A stretch of DNA of 64,000 bases from Flavobacterium sp. Root901 (GCF_001429765.1 NZ_LMJB01000010.1:196296-260295), one strand, 5' to 3'. Numbered from the stretch's first letter, positions 54,264-63,185 are shown. Numbers and translations: made by a program. The notes: generated by a model not told the origin, from the letters alone.

Positions 54264-55340
54264 ATGTTAGATAGACTTCAATATGTAAAGCAGCGTTTTG
54301 ATGAGATTTCGGATTTGATTATTCAGCCGGATGTTATTGCTGATCAAAAACGTTATGTGCAGCTTAACCAGGAATATAAAAGCATAAAAGCACTGGTTGA
54401 AAAGAGAGAAGAATATATTATAGTTTTGGCAAATATTGATGAGGCTAACGAAATCATTGCAGACGGAAGCGATGCTGAAATGGTGGAAATGGCCAAAATG
54501 CAGCTTGATGAAGCAAAAGAGCGTCTGCCTGAACTTGAGGAGGAAATCAAATTTATGCTGATCCCTAAAGATCCTGAAGATGCTAAAAATGTAATGGTCG
54601 AAATTCGCGCCGGAACGGGTGGGGACGAAGCCAGTATTTTTGCCGGTGACTTGTTTAGAATGTATACCAAATACTGCGAAAGCATGGGCTGGAGAACTTC
54701 GGTTGTCGATATGAACGAAGGAACTTCGGGAGGTTTCAAAGAGGTTATTTTTGAAGTTTCGGGAGAAGATGTTTACGGAACTTTGAAATTTGAAGCTGGT
54801 GTTCACCGCGTGCAGCGTGTTCCGCAGACTGAAACGCAGGGTCGTGTGCATACATCTGCAGCAACTGTTATGGTTTTACCGGAAGCAGAAGAGTTTGATG
54901 TACAGATCGATATGAACGATGTTCGTGTAGATTTTTTCTGTTCATCAGGACCTGGAGGACAATCTGTTAATACTACGAAATCGGCAGTACGTTTAACGCA
55001 CATTCCAACCGGATTAGTAGCGCAGTGTCAGGATCAGAAATCGCAGCATAAAAATAAAGATAAAGCTTTAATCGTATTACGTTCTCGTTTATACGAAATG
55101 GAATTGGCCAAGAAACAAGAGGAAGACGCAACAAAACGTAGTTCTCAGGTAAGTTCCGGTGACCGTTCGGCTAAAATCCGTACGTATAACTATGCGCAAG
55201 GTCGTGTAACAGATCACAGAGTTGGTTTGACACTTTATGATTTAGGAAACATCATGAATGGTGATATCCAGAAAATCGTTGCCGAATTACAGCTGGTTAA
55301 CAATATGGAAAAACTGAAGGAAGCGTCGGAAGTTTATTAA
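54264..55340 (+). CDS. prfA: Peptide chain release factor 1
   Basis: A 358-residue class I release factor. It recognises UAA and UAG and releases the peptide. The GGQ motif is at residues 231-233 (SSGPGGQSVNTTKSAVR), which needs Gln methylation by PrmC. The RF1 stop-codon motif PxT is PQT at residues 187-189 (RVQRVPQTETQGRVHTSA). The N-terminal helical domain and length are normal. It is followed by a heptad repeat and a strong terminator. Confidence 0.96.
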   Translation: MLDRLQYVKQRFDEISDLIIQPDVIADQKRYVQLNQEYKSIKALVEKREEYIIVLANIDEANEIIADGSDAEMVEMAKMQLDEAKERLPELEEEIKFMLIPKDPEDAKNVMVEIRAGTGGDEASIFAGDLFRMYTKYCESMGWRTSVVDMNEGTSGGFKEVIFEVSGEDVYGTLKFEAGVHRVQRVPQTETQGRVHTSAATVMVLPEAEEFDVQIDMNDVRVDFFCSSGPGGQSVNTTKSAVRLTHIPTGLVAQCQDQKSQHKNKDKALIVLRSRLYEMELAKKQEEDATKRSSQVSSGDRSAKIRTYNYAQGRVTDHRVGLTLYDLGNIMNGDIQKIVAELQLVNNMEKLKEASEVY

Positions 55341-55372
55341 GGTTTTGAGGTACTAAGATGCTAAGGTTCTGA
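55338..55372. repeat. Heptad repeat directly after prfA
   Basis: The units AAGGTTTTGAGG, TACTAAG, ATGCTAAGG and TTCTGAG. It begins within the last bases of prfA. An inverted copy follows the terminator at 55442-55474. Confidence 0.7.
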
Positions 55373-55408
55373 GTTTTTTTTAGATTTTGAACTTTAATTA
55401 AAATATAT

Positions 55409-55436
55409 AAGCCGAACGTAAGTTCGGCTTTTTTTT
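55409..55436 (+). terminator. Rho-independent terminator after prfA
   Basis: AAGCCGAAC (55409-55417) pairs perfectly with GTTCGGCTT (55422-55430), followed by eight T. Confidence 0.9.
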
Positions 55437-55441
55437 GCAAA

Positions 55442-55474
55442 AACCTCAGAACCTTAGTGTCTCATAACCTCAGT
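55442..55474. repeat. Heptad repeat in inverse orientation
   Basis: The units AACCTCAG, AACCTTAG, TGTCTCATAACCTCAG are the complement of the 55338 copy. The two copies flank the prfA terminator. Confidence 0.7.
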
Positions 55475-55647
55475 CCCTTTTTAAAAAACTCCGTTTTTTC
55501 TTAAACTTTCAAAATGAAAATTGTAGAAAAATGATGCACAATATTATGTCCGTATTATCTTGTAATCTTCCAAATTTTCTTGAATAAATAAATACAAATA
55601 CTACAGACTTTCTCTGTGAAGTAAGATTTATATATCTTTTTTGTAAA

Positions 55648-55683
55648 ACTAAGAACCTTAGTATCTTAGTGTCTCACAACCTT
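55648..55683. repeat. Heptad repeat, inverse orientation
   Basis: The units ACTAAG, AACCTTAG, TATCTTAG, TGTCTCACAACCTT, immediately before a terminator hairpin. Confidence 0.65.
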
Positions 55684-55690
55684 CAAAAAA

Positions 55691-55728
55691 AACTTAACCT
55701 GCAGTTAAAGCGGGTTAAGTTTTTTTTT
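55691..55728 (+). terminator. Orphan terminator-like hairpin
   Basis: AACTTAACC (55691-55699) pairs with GGTTAAGTT (55713-55721), then a run of T. No gene ends just upstream. Confidence 0.7.
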
Positions 55729-55803
55729 GAAATTATTTGTTTAATATTTGTGCATCTTTCATCAAAAAAAGGAAATAAACTAACCAACCAATTAACTAAT
55801 TTT

Positions 55804-57135
55804 ATGAAGAGAACTTTACATTTACTTTGCTTCTTTGGGAGCTTTTTTTATGCGCAATCGCAGTCGTATTTTGGCTTTCGAGATGATAATTATGCCGGAA
55901 TCCAGAGCGTATTATTTAATCCGTCTTCGATTGTCGATTCTAAATACAGAGCAGATATTACCATTTCATCTGTAAGTGCCACCGGACAAAACGATTTGTA
56001 CAGCGTTAATTTTGCCCAAATATTTGACGGCGGTTATGATCTGGATGCTGATGCCAGGAAAAATTTTAAAAGCAATAACAGAGGGAATTTTAATTTAGAC
56101 ATTCTTGGGCCTTCATTTATGATGAATATCAATCCCCAAAATAGTATCGGTCTTTTTACCCGCGTGCGAAGCATAACAAATGTAGTAGATGTTAACGGAC
56201 AGCTTATTGATGAGGTAAATAAAGATATTGATGCCTCAAATAGTTTTTTAATATCTGGCGGAAATCCAAATGGTGTTACGAATTCTTGGGCAGAAATTGG
56301 CGCCAGTTACGGAACTGTATTATTAGACCGCGATGAACATTTTTTAAAAGGCGGAATCACAATAAAATATTTAATGGCGGGAGTAAACGGATATATTAAC
56401 GGAAATAACCTGAGTGTTGCCTTTACTAAGAATAATGCCAATCCGGCTCTAAGCCAGTATTCTTCTACAGGAACATTAAGAACTTTGGCAAGTTACGATT
56501 ATGAAAATAATCAGGATCCGGAATTTGATATGACTTCTGCCGGAATTGGTTTAGATTTAGGCTTTACATATGAATACCGCACTAATTGTCATACTTGTAT
56601 CGGGAACAGATATAAACTCAAAGCAGCCGTTTCTGTTACGGATATTGGAAAACTTAATTATAAAAATGCTGTCGAGAATACGTATGATTTAACTGGAAGT
56701 GTTACTCAGGATGACATTGATAATTCAGATGATATTTTTAATTTCTTTGATACATATTATACTAAAACAGCATCCAGAAAAGGAGTAAAGGCTAATTTGC
56801 CAACGGCTTTGCATACCAGCTTTGACTGGAACATTGACAATAAATTTTATCTGAATTTAAGCAGTGATTTTGGTTTGGTTGATTCTAAAAAAATCAATGC
56901 AGCTGCAATTGCTAATTCGATAGCATTTACGCCCAGATATGAAACCAGACAATTTAGTTTTTATCTTCCGGTAACCTGGATGGAGTATAGCGGAACACAA
57001 ATAGGAACAGGTTTTAGAGCCGGGCCATTATTTATTGGTTCAGGTTCGCTTATTTCTAATCTGTTTTCCAATAATTCAAAAGGTGCCAATGTGTATGTTG
57101 GCCTGAAATTACCAATTTATCAGAATTATAATTAA
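55804..57135 (+). CDS. DUF5723 family secreted outer-membrane protein
   Basis: A 443-residue protein. The ATG at 55804 opens a signal peptide (MKRTLHLLCFFGSFFYAQSQ); the longer frame reaches back into the repeat and terminator and is rejected. It begins YFGFRDDNYAGIQSVLFNPSSIVDSKYRADI, the start of DUF5723. Many short amphipathic strands and NCHTCIG suggest a beta-barrel of the outer membrane. Function unknown. Heptad repeats lie on both sides. Confidence 0.85.
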   Translation: MKRTLHLLCFFGSFFYAQSQSYFGFRDDNYAGIQSVLFNPSSIVDSKYRADITISSVSATGQNDLYSVNFAQIFDGGYDLDADARKNFKSNNRGNFNLDILGPSFMMNINPQNSIGLFTRVRSITNVVDVNGQLIDEVNKDIDASNSFLISGGNPNGVTNSWAEIGASYGTVLLDRDEHFLKGGITIKYLMAGVNGYINGNNLSVAFTKNNANPALSQYSSTGTLRTLASYDYENNQDPEFDMTSAGIGLDLGFTYEYRTNCHTCIGNRYKLKAAVSVTDIGKLNYKNAVENTYDLTGSVTQDDIDNSDDIFNFFDTYYTKTASRKGVKANLPTALHTSFDWNIDNKFYLNLSSDFGLVDSKKINAAAIANSIAFTPRYETRQFSFYLPVTWMEYSGTQIGTGFRAGPLFIGSGSLISNLFSNNSKGANVYVGLKLPIYQNYN

Positions 57136-57168
57136 GATGCTAAGTTTCTGAGTGGCTGAGGTTCTAAG
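57134..57168. repeat. Heptad repeat after the DUF5723 gene
   Basis: AAGATGCTAAGTTTCTGAG and GGCTGAGGTTCTAAG. It pairs in inverse orientation with 57253-57295 around a terminator. Confidence 0.7.
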
Positions 57169-57193
57169 TTTTTCTCTGAATTTGTTTTTAATG

Positions 57194-57235
57194 AAAAAGA
57201 GACTCTTTCACTTTGTGAAAGAGTCTCTTTTTTGG
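57194..57235. terminator. Long bidirectional terminator, 18-bp perfect stem
   Basis: AAAAAGAGACTCTTTCAC (57194-57211) pairs exactly with 57215-57232, with a TTT loop and a T-run. Confidence 0.9.
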
Positions 57236-57252
57236 TTTGAGAGAACTTATTG

Positions 57253-57295
57253 CTTAGAGCCTTAGCATCTTAGAACCTTAGTTCCTCAGAACCTT
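57253..57295. repeat. Heptad repeat, inverse orientation, after the terminator
   Basis: CTTAGAGCCTTAGCATCTTAG and AACCTTAGTTCCTCAGAACCTT, the complement of the 57134 copy. Downstream to 57478 nothing else is recognisable. Confidence 0.7.
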
Positions 57296-57478
57296 AAAAA
57301 TATAGTGAAGTATTAACCTTTTAACCGTTTGTAATAGCAAAAACGTATAGCGGGTTAGATACCGAAAAATACTCTAGTGTATTCAAAACATTTATATAGA
57401 TTAGAGTACATGTATACACCATTTTTTAATACTATGTGGCTTAACTTTTCCATAATGTTTAAAATTTCAGTTTAACAA

Positions 57479-57874
57479 TTACTCTTGTGATGATCCGTAA
57501 TATGATGATTCTTCTTCTTCTTCATCTTCGTGAGAAGTATCATTTGAAGGTTCGCCTGGTTTTGATACCAGATTAGTTACAATAAGCTGAACGACTGATC
57601 CTAAAATACCTTTAAACATCGAATCGCTTTTTCCAACTATAAATCTTTTGGCAAGATATCCAATTCCAATGCTTATTGCAGACTGTGCGATGTGACTTTT
57701 AAAACCAACTGTTTCGTTAATTTCCTCGACAGTATTTCGAATAAGGTTAAGAGGTTTTAAATTCTCTTTAATATCGTCAATATGATCTTTAATCGCGCAC
57801 CATTCTGTATCCTGGCGTTCTTCTAATAGTTTAATTCTCTGATTTAATTCATCAATAGTGTAAATAGGCTCCAT
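57479..57874 (-). CDS. Hypothetical protein with coiled coil and acidic tail
   Basis: A 131-residue protein. An N-terminal coiled coil (residues about 8-50) is followed by an amphipathic or membrane-associated stretch (SAISIGIGYLAKRF, then GILGSVVQLIVTNLV). The tail is acidic (HEDEEEEESS). It lies in the stress cluster, 33 bp after the holin-like gene, so is probably cotranscribed. No known domain. Confidence 0.7.
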   Translation of the reverse strand: MEPIYTIDELNQRIKLLEERQDTEWCAIKDHIDDIKENLKPLNLIRNTVEEINETVGFKSHIAQSAISIGIGYLAKRFIVGKSDSMFKGILGSVVQLIVTNLVSKPGEPSNDTSHEDEEEEESSYYGSSQE

Positions 57875-57907
57875 AATAGTCTTTTTATATTAATTATTAA
57901 ATCAGGA

Positions 57908-58261
57908 TTATTTTTCTTTTAAAATACTCGATACAATCGAATTTCCAATTGGGGTTTTAATCAGTTTGTGATGCGTTTTGTGCAGTATAATAGCCACAAT
58001 TAAGTAAAAAAGTGCCATGATAAAAAATCCAAAATAATATTCCCCCAGTTCTTTACCAATCCATAAGCTTAAACCAACATTCAGGAATAAGGTAAAAAAT
58101 GCAACAACAACGCCGACTGCTATCTTAGAAGCTAATGATGAAACACCATCAGCGACAGAACAAACTGTTTTAAGTTTTAATAATTCTAAACTTGTTTTAG
58201 TATAATTTTCTGCTTTTTCATAAAGATTTAAATTCTCGTTTGTTGTTGCATTTGGTTCCAT
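57908..58261 (-). CDS. Phage-holin-family-like membrane protein (stress cluster)
   Basis: A 117-residue protein starting at 58261 (MEPNATTNENLNLYE); an ATG ten codons upstream is less likely. It has two membrane segments (about 47-68 and 76-97) with a helical N-terminus and a basic C-terminus. This pattern fits the holin-like family (PF07332-type) found in chromosomal stress clusters. There is no phage context. It lies between YtxH and the hypothetical protein, closely spaced. Confidence 0.7.
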   Translation of the reverse strand: MEPNATTNENLNLYEKAENYTKTSLELLKLKTVCSVADGVSSLASKIAVGVVVAFFTLFLNVGLSLWIGKELGEYYFGFFIMALFYLIVAIILHKTHHKLIKTPIGNSIVSSILKEK

Positions 58262-58297
58262 GATATTGGTATTTATGGTTTGAAAAATCACTTATAT

Positions 58298-58582
58298 TTA
58301 GTAGTTCGATTTTACAGTTTTAGCTTCGTCTTTTACTGTATTGAAATCATCTTTTACCTGATTGAATTTGTTTTTTCCTTCTTCGATGATGTCTTTACCG
58401 TTTGAAGTGATTGTACTTACAATACCATCAAATTTTGTTTTTAAATTATCACTGTAATCTTTCGATTTATCTTTGATTTTTTTTCTTGTGTTTGAACCTT
58501 TATCTGGTGCGAATAATACTCCTAATAATGCTCCTGCCGCTGCCGCTGCAGCGATTCCTAAAACTGTGCTAGTTGCTTTCAT
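58298..58582 (-). CDS. YtxH domain-containing protein
   Basis: A 94-residue protein. It starts with a small-residue-rich membrane helix (GIAAAAAAGALLGVLFAP) and DKGSNTRKKIKDKSKDY, the YtxH hallmark, then a Lys-rich amphipathic helix. YtxH-type proteins are common in general stress responses. It is closely spaced with the holin-like gene. Confidence 0.85.
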   Translation of the reverse strand: MKATSTVLGIAAAAAAGALLGVLFAPDKGSNTRKKIKDKSKDYSDNLKTKFDGIVSTITSNGKDIIEEGKNKFNQVKDDFNTVKDEAKTVKSNY

Positions 58583-58631
58583 AATATTGATTTTTAATAG
58601 ATTAATATATTTATTTAATGTTGATTAAATT

Positions 58632-58784
58632 TTAAACCTCTCGTCCTTTGATAAGTCTTAGTAAAATCGCAATAATGGCAATTACTAATAAAATGTGTAT
58701 AATACTTCCGAAACTGTACACAAAGAACCCAAGGGCCCACAGTATAATTAGTATTACTGCTACTGTGTATAATAAATTTGACAT
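58632..58784 (-). CDS. lmo0937-family small membrane protein (DUF5670-like)
   Basis: A 50-residue protein with two hydrophobic segments (MSNLLYTVAVILIILWALGF and IIHILLVIAIIAILLRLI) and a short basic tail KGREV. The pattern WALGFFVYSFGSIIH is typical of this small membrane family. It starts 33 bp below the end of the porin-like gene at 58818, in the same orientation. It is only 50 codons long, so easily missed. Confidence 0.85.
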   Translation of the reverse strand: MSNLLYTVAVILIILWALGFFVYSFGSIIHILLVIAIIAILLRLIKGREV

Positions 58785-58817
58785 GGTTTTTTATTTTAGG
58801 GGTTAGTACTCAATTGT

Positions 58818-59465
58818 TTAATTTAACTTATACGAAAGGTATAATGTCAAATTGCTGTTTTTAGCATCTGGAAATGTATACGTTGTTCCGGCTACAGTTC
58901 TTTCTTTTCCAACTGTTGTAAGACCGTAGTTGTAACGTAAACCTATGCTTACCGGACTAAAATCTACTCCGACACCGGCAGAAATACCTGCATCAAATTT
59001 GTTTAAATCGTCAGTATCAATTTCCTGCTCAAAATTAATATCTCCGTCTCCTGTTACTTTAGAATCTACCAGGTAAGATGCATATCCACCGGCATGAACG
59101 TTAAAGTTTTTAGTAATATTTACTCTCACTAAAAGTGGAACTTCGATATAGTTTAATCTGAATTTTGCATTTCCTGTCGCTAAAGCATTGTTGTAATCTA
59201 ATTCAGCACCTTTTGTAGTAAATAAAATCTCTGGCTGAATGGCTACAAAGTCTGAAATAGGAAGAGTAGCATAAACACCGGCATTAAATCCGTATAAAAT
59301 ATTGTTATCATCTACATCTTCACCACTTCCGTATAAATTCGACATGTTGAATCCTCCTTTTACACCAAACTCTGTGGTAACATTATTGTCCTGAGCGTGC
59401 AGCATTCCAAATGAAGCTGAAATAAAAAGGGTTAAGGCGCATAAAAAATTTGTTTGCATTTTCAT
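58818..59465 (-). CDS. Outer-membrane beta-barrel protein (porin-like, PorT family type)
   Basis: A 215-residue protein with a signal peptide (ending MLHAQ). The mature part begins TTEFGVKGGFNMSNLYG, the hallmark of the OMP_b-brl_2 family, and consists of eight amphipathic strands, ending LYLSYKLN. Function unknown. It is in a chain of stress genes; lmo0937 is next. Confidence 0.85.
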   Translation of the reverse strand: MKMQTNFLCALTLFISASFGMLHAQDNNVTTEFGVKGGFNMSNLYGSGEDVDDNNILYGFNAGVYATLPISDFVAIQPEILFTTKGAELDYNNALATGNAKFRLNYIEVPLLVRVNITKNFNVHAGGYASYLVDSKVTGDGDINFEQEIDTDDLNKFDAGISAGVGVDFSPVSIGLRYNYGLTTVGKERTVAGTTYTFPDAKNSNLTLYLSYKLN

Positions 59466-59515
59466 AATTAAAATAATTTAGTTAGTAATCCGGGCTTTTA
59501 AATAATCGTTTTTTT

Positions 59516-60085
59516 TTAATTTTTTTCTGTAATAATACTTTCTGTTTCTCTTAAGAGATTAAATTGTTCAGGCAAATACTTCAATACTAATTTTAAAATT
59601 ATTTTATCGTTAGTTTCTTTAGAAACGCTTTCTAATAACTTAATCTGCTGTTTCAGGCATTCTTTCATAGAATTTAAATAAACTCTGTTGAAATCTGCAG
59701 AATTTGCGGTAATCAGATCGTAAGTATCTCTTCTGTGTGCTGCATTTATTTCAGATATTATAATGAGCTTTTTATTCGCTAATTCTGTAATTTCCTGCAG
59801 CAGTCGATTTTGATGTCTTTGGATTTTTTTACCTAAAATCACTATCGAATTGTCTGAACTTTTTTCTTGTGCAATTTGACTTTTTGAAATAATCTTTTTT
59901 CCAATATTGGCCGTTTCAACAAAAAAGAAGGCAACTGTTTCTTCTTCTTCATTTTTTGTAAAAGTTTCGTTTTTCTTCAATGTGTTTTCTATCGAATTAT
60001 TTTTTTTGCATGATGAAACAAAAATTATAATCAATAAAATAAGAACCTTGAAAATCGTTGCTTTCACTACTGGAAATTCTTTCAT
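59516..60085 (-). CDS. DUF4142-like ferritin-fold lipoprotein
   Basis: A 189-residue protein with a lipoprotein signal (IIIFVSSC, Cys near residue 26). The mature part is all helical with a DUF4142-like pattern: FFFVETANIGKKI, HQNRLLQEITELANKK, and a final helix LPEQFNLLRETESI. It lacks clear metal-binding repeats, so the fold is inferred. It is the first gene after the kinase terminator in this minus-strand chain. Confidence 0.6.
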   Translation of the reverse strand: MKEFPVVKATIFKVLILLIIIFVSSCKKNNSIENTLKKNETFTKNEEEETVAFFFVETANIGKKIISKSQIAQEKSSDNSIVILGKKIQRHQNRLLQEITELANKKLIIISEINAAHRRDTYDLITANSADFNRVYLNSMKECLKQQIKLLESVSKETNDKIILKLVLKYLPEQFNLLRETESIITEKN

Positions 60086-60149
60086 TATTACTTCATAAAG
60101 TATTACATTACAAAGATGCTAACGAATACAACGTTTTGCTTTACAGCAT

Positions 60150-60196
60150 AAAAAAGAAACGTTATATAATTCCCATAAAGAATTTATATAACGTTT
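60150..60196 (-). terminator. Terminator of the AraC-RR-HK operon
   Basis: AAACGTTATATAA (60157-60169) pairs with TTATATAACGTTT (60184-60196). On the minus strand C and TTTTTT follow. Confidence 0.75.
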
Positions 60197-60226
60197 AAGA
60201 TGTAGTGTTTTAGGGTGTTAACAGAG

Positions 60227-62011
60227 TTAGTCCGGTAAGAATATGGTAAAAACAGAACCTTTATTTATTTCACTGTCGGCCATAATATAGCCTTTATGGT
60301 TGTCTACGATTTTCTTACAAATTGCCAGACCAATTCCGGTACCCGGATAATCTGTTTTTGAATGAAGGCGCTGAAATAAAATAAAGATCGTTTCTTTAAA
60401 CTGAGGATCAAATCCCATTCCGTTATCCGTAAAAGTTATTCGGTGGTATTTCTTTATATTCTGATCTAAAATTCCGGCATAATCCTGAGAATCGATTTTT
60501 GTACTTTCAATTGTTATAGAAGGTATAGTATTAGGTTTGCTGTATTTTAAAGAATTTCCGATCAGGTTAATGAAAAGCTGTTCAATCTGATAAGGAATAA
60601 CAGAAAGCTTTGGAAGTTTATTAGCAACAATTACGGCACTTTTTTCTTCGATAATTTCTGTTAATTCAGATTCTGCATTTTGAAGCAATTCGTCTAAATT
60701 CGTTTTTATAAATTCTTTTTTTGTGGTATTGGTTCTTGAAAACAGCAGCAAATCGTCAATAAGCACACGCATTCTTTTTGCCGAAGCTTCAATTTTTGCA
60801 ATATAATCTTTGGCACTTTGCGACATAACCTCTTTGTCGGCATCTGAAACCCTCGAAATAAAAGTCTGGATTTTTCTCAGTGGTTCCTGTAAATCATGAC
60901 TGGCAACGTGGTTAAAAGAAGCCAGTTCTTTATTGCTTTTTTCAAGTTCTTTGTTGCGTTCCTGTAATTCAATGTTTAGTAAATGCTCATCGGTAATATC
61001 AAAATTAATTCCGAGTAAAATTTTACTTCCCTGCTGGTCGGTCAATAATTTTCCGGTAGATTTAAAATATCGCACTTCATGGCTCGGAAGCAGTACCTTA
61101 TAATAAACAAAAGGAAGTTGTTTGTTGTTTATAATTCCTTCAATAGAATTTGAAACATTTTCTTTATCATCAGGATGTACAAAATCAAGGAAAGTTTCTT
61201 TTACCGGAACAAATGCGCCGGGTTCGTAACCCAGTAAACGATATTGATTGTCTGAATAGTCAATTTTATTGGCGTCTAAATCCCATTGCCAGGTACTGAA
61301 TTTACCAATAGTTTCCGACTCAGAAATTAATCCGTTTGAAATTAAAAGTCTTTTATTGAAAACTTTTAAACGCTGGAAATCTTTGCTGATTTGTCTAAAA
61401 GCTAAAAGGATAAAAAATAAAGCAGTTAAAAATAAGGAGATAGAAAAAAGCGGACTTAATGAAATTTCGTCGTCGTAAATTTTAAGCCTGTTTTTTAGAT
61501 AAGTTTTCTCTATGTCATTCATTTCGTCTACTTTAAAACGAATGTTTTCCATCAGGATTCGTCCCCCGAACATATGATTATCGAGTCTTCGTTTATCATA
61601 TGTTTTGGGATCACTGTATTTTAAACAATTTTCAAACGAAACAAAACGCTGAATAATAAGCTTAAATAACTTTCTAAGATTTTCCTGCTGAACAGGATTA
61701 TCAAAAGTTAGTTTTTTTAATGCAATAAATGAAGTGTTTACCTTATCGCGGGAGTAAATATATGGAGTTAAAAAACGGGCATTTCTGGTAATGATATAAC
61801 CTCTCTGCCCGGTTTCGGCATCCTTAATTGCTGACATTAATCTTTCCAGCTGAATGTTTATTTCGTAGGTATGCATAACCAGTTTACTTGATTCGTTCAA
61901 GTCCTGGTTATGTTTATACGCAATAGAAGAAAGAAATAACAGAATGAAAACTGCGATTACAAAAATAACTCTCAAAGAGTTTGAAGAATTAAAATTTGGT
62001 ATCCATTTCAT
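60227..62011 (-). CDS. Sensor histidine kinase with CHASE3 and PAS domains
   Basis: A 594-residue membrane kinase. Order: helix 1 (about 13-31), CHASE3 extracytoplasmic domain (about 35-175, with LERLMSAIKDAETGQRGYI), helix 2 (about 187-206), PAS domain (about 230-340, with WQWDLDANKIDYSDN), HisKA with the phospho-His at His372 in SHDLQEP, and HATPase (about 470-594, with NGMGFDP and TGIGLAICKKI). It is probably activated by envelope cues. It starts 9 bp after the response regulator gene, so they form one operon. Confidence 0.9.
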   Translation of the reverse strand: MKWIPNFNSSNSLRVIFVIAVFILLFLSSIAYKHNQDLNESSKLVMHTYEINIQLERLMSAIKDAETGQRGYIITRNARFLTPYIYSRDKVNTSFIALKKLTFDNPVQQENLRKLFKLIIQRFVSFENCLKYSDPKTYDKRRLDNHMFGGRILMENIRFKVDEMNDIEKTYLKNRLKIYDDEISLSPLFSISLFLTALFFILLAFRQISKDFQRLKVFNKRLLISNGLISESETIGKFSTWQWDLDANKIDYSDNQYRLLGYEPGAFVPVKETFLDFVHPDDKENVSNSIEGIINNKQLPFVYYKVLLPSHEVRYFKSTGKLLTDQQGSKILLGINFDITDEHLLNIELQERNKELEKSNKELASFNHVASHDLQEPLRKIQTFISRVSDADKEVMSQSAKDYIAKIEASAKRMRVLIDDLLLFSRTNTTKKEFIKTNLDELLQNAESELTEIIEEKSAVIVANKLPKLSVIPYQIEQLFINLIGNSLKYSKPNTIPSITIESTKIDSQDYAGILDQNIKKYHRITFTDNGMGFDPQFKETIFILFQRLHSKTDYPGTGIGLAICKKIVDNHKGYIMADSEINKGSVFTIFLPD

Positions 62012-62020
62012 TGGTAGACT

Positions 62021-62470
62021 TTATTTTAGTCGCAGCAAGAAATTATCACGATTTAACCCAGAGGTATGATAGTGCCAGTTTACGGTCACGACTTCATTAA
62101 TTATTTTTTTAAGCGTGTTAAAATCGCTTGGTTTTTTAATATAAATATTGGCACCCTGAATAAAGGTGTCTTCAATATCTTCTTCTGAAGAAGATGTAGA
62201 GTAAATCGCAATAATTATATTTTTAAGATGGTCTGTTTTTTTAATCTCAATCAAACATTCTTTACCGGTTTTCTTTGGCATGTTCAAATCCAGAAACAGG
62301 ATATCGGGAAGTTTGTTATCAGAATCCATTAAGTAATCCATTAACTGCATTCCGTCATGAACAAATTCTACATTCGTTTGTATTTTGATTTCTTCAAATG
62401 CATCTTTAAAAAAAAGACGATCATCTTCATCATCGTCCGCCAGTAAAATATTTAATGCGTTTTTCTGCAT
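62021..62470 (-). CDS. Response regulator, receiver domain only
   Basis: A 149-residue protein. The acidic pocket is Asp12-Asp14 (LLADDDEDD), the phospho-acceptor Asp61 (ILFLDLNMPKKTG), and the conserved Lys is in IYIKKPSD. It has no output domain, so it acts by protein contact. It lies between the AraC regulator and the kinase in one operon. Confidence 0.92.
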   Translation of the reverse strand: MQKNALNILLADDDEDDRLFFKDAFEEIKIQTNVEFVHDGMQLMDYLMDSDNKLPDILFLDLNMPKKTGKECLIEIKKTDHLKNIIIAIYSTSSSEEDIEDTFIQGANIYIKKPSDFNTLKKIINEVVTVNWHYHTSGLNRDNFLLRLK

Positions 62471-62491
62471 TTTAGTGTGGTATTTGGGTTT

Positions 62492-63043
62492 TTATTTTAA
62501 ATTTTCTCTACGTTTCTTGATTATTCTCTGAAATGCTGACGGAGTAATTCCTGTTGTGTTTTTAAACTGCGTACTCAAATGCGCAACACTCGAGTAATTT
62601 AGTAAAAAAGCAATTTCTGTCAAACTCATTTCGTTAATAATGATCAATTGTTTTGCTCTTTCAATTTTTTGTAAAATAATGAAGTTTTCGATAGACGAAT
62701 AAGTTACTTCAGAAAAAACATTGGATAAATAACCATAACTATGGTTAAGCTTTTCTGCCAAAAATACGGAACTTTTATAATTATTACTGTCTTCCATAAA
62801 GACAAGTTCAATTATCGCATCCTTGATTTTTTGAACTAAAACACTTTTTTGATTTTCAACTACTTCAAAACCATGCGGACTTAGATTGTTTTTTAAAGAT
62901 TCGAGTGCATCAGCATCAAGATTGTCATCAATCTCAATCTCTCCAAATCCTAAACTGGTAAAATTAATATTATTTTGTTCCAGGTTTTGTTTTAGATAAA
63001 GAGAACAGATAGTATTAATGTCGAACTTTATAAATAGCTTCAT
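62492..63043 (-). CDS. AraC-family transcriptional regulator
   Basis: A 183-residue protein. The N-terminal part (about 1-75) is of ligand or sensor type without known motif. The C-terminal double HTH (about 80-180) includes LAEKLNHSYGYLSNVFSEV and LTEIAFLLNYSSVAHLSTQF with TGITPSAFQR. It begins the AraC-RR-HK operon, with gaps of 21 and 9 bp. It may control nearby stress genes. Confidence 0.9.
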   Translation of the reverse strand: MKLFIKFDINTICSLYLKQNLEQNNINFTSLGFGEIEIDDNLDADALESLKNNLSPHGFEVVENQKSVLVQKIKDAIIELVFMEDSNNYKSSVFLAEKLNHSYGYLSNVFSEVTYSSIENFIILQKIERAKQLIIINEMSLTEIAFLLNYSSVAHLSTQFKNTTGITPSAFQRIIKKRRENLK

Positions 63044-63148
63044 TTTTGAAAAAAATTTGGTTAAAGATAATTAAATTATTTGTGGTTACAGCGTTTAATC
63101 TTTTTAAAAAATAGATAAACACTGATAAAAATGAATGAAACCTCAAAA

Positions 63149-63185
63149 AAATACCGTCTAATACTTTAATTACTAGACGGTATTT
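63149..63185 (-). terminator. Terminator of the CsbD gene
   Basis: AAATACCGTCTA (63149-63160) pairs perfectly with TAGACGGTATTT (63174-63185). On the minus strand a T-run follows. Confidence 0.85.

Larger units (their letters stand above)
55475..55803 (+). other. Non-coding stretch with an orphan terminator; possible small RNA
   Basis: This stretch has no coding gene. It has a small hairpin (ACAGACTTTCTCTGT, 55602-55616), a heptad repeat (55648-55683) and a T-run terminator (55691-55728) that does not follow a gene stop. Confidence 0.3.

Noticed and set aside
55669..55803. Longer N-terminus of the DUF5723 protein
   Set aside because: It includes a terminator hairpin and a heptad repeat; the ATG at 55804 gives a proper signal peptide.
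57908..58261. Prophage suggested by a holin-like gene
   Set aside because: No other phage gene is near; the holin-like family also occurs in chromosomal stress clusters, as here.
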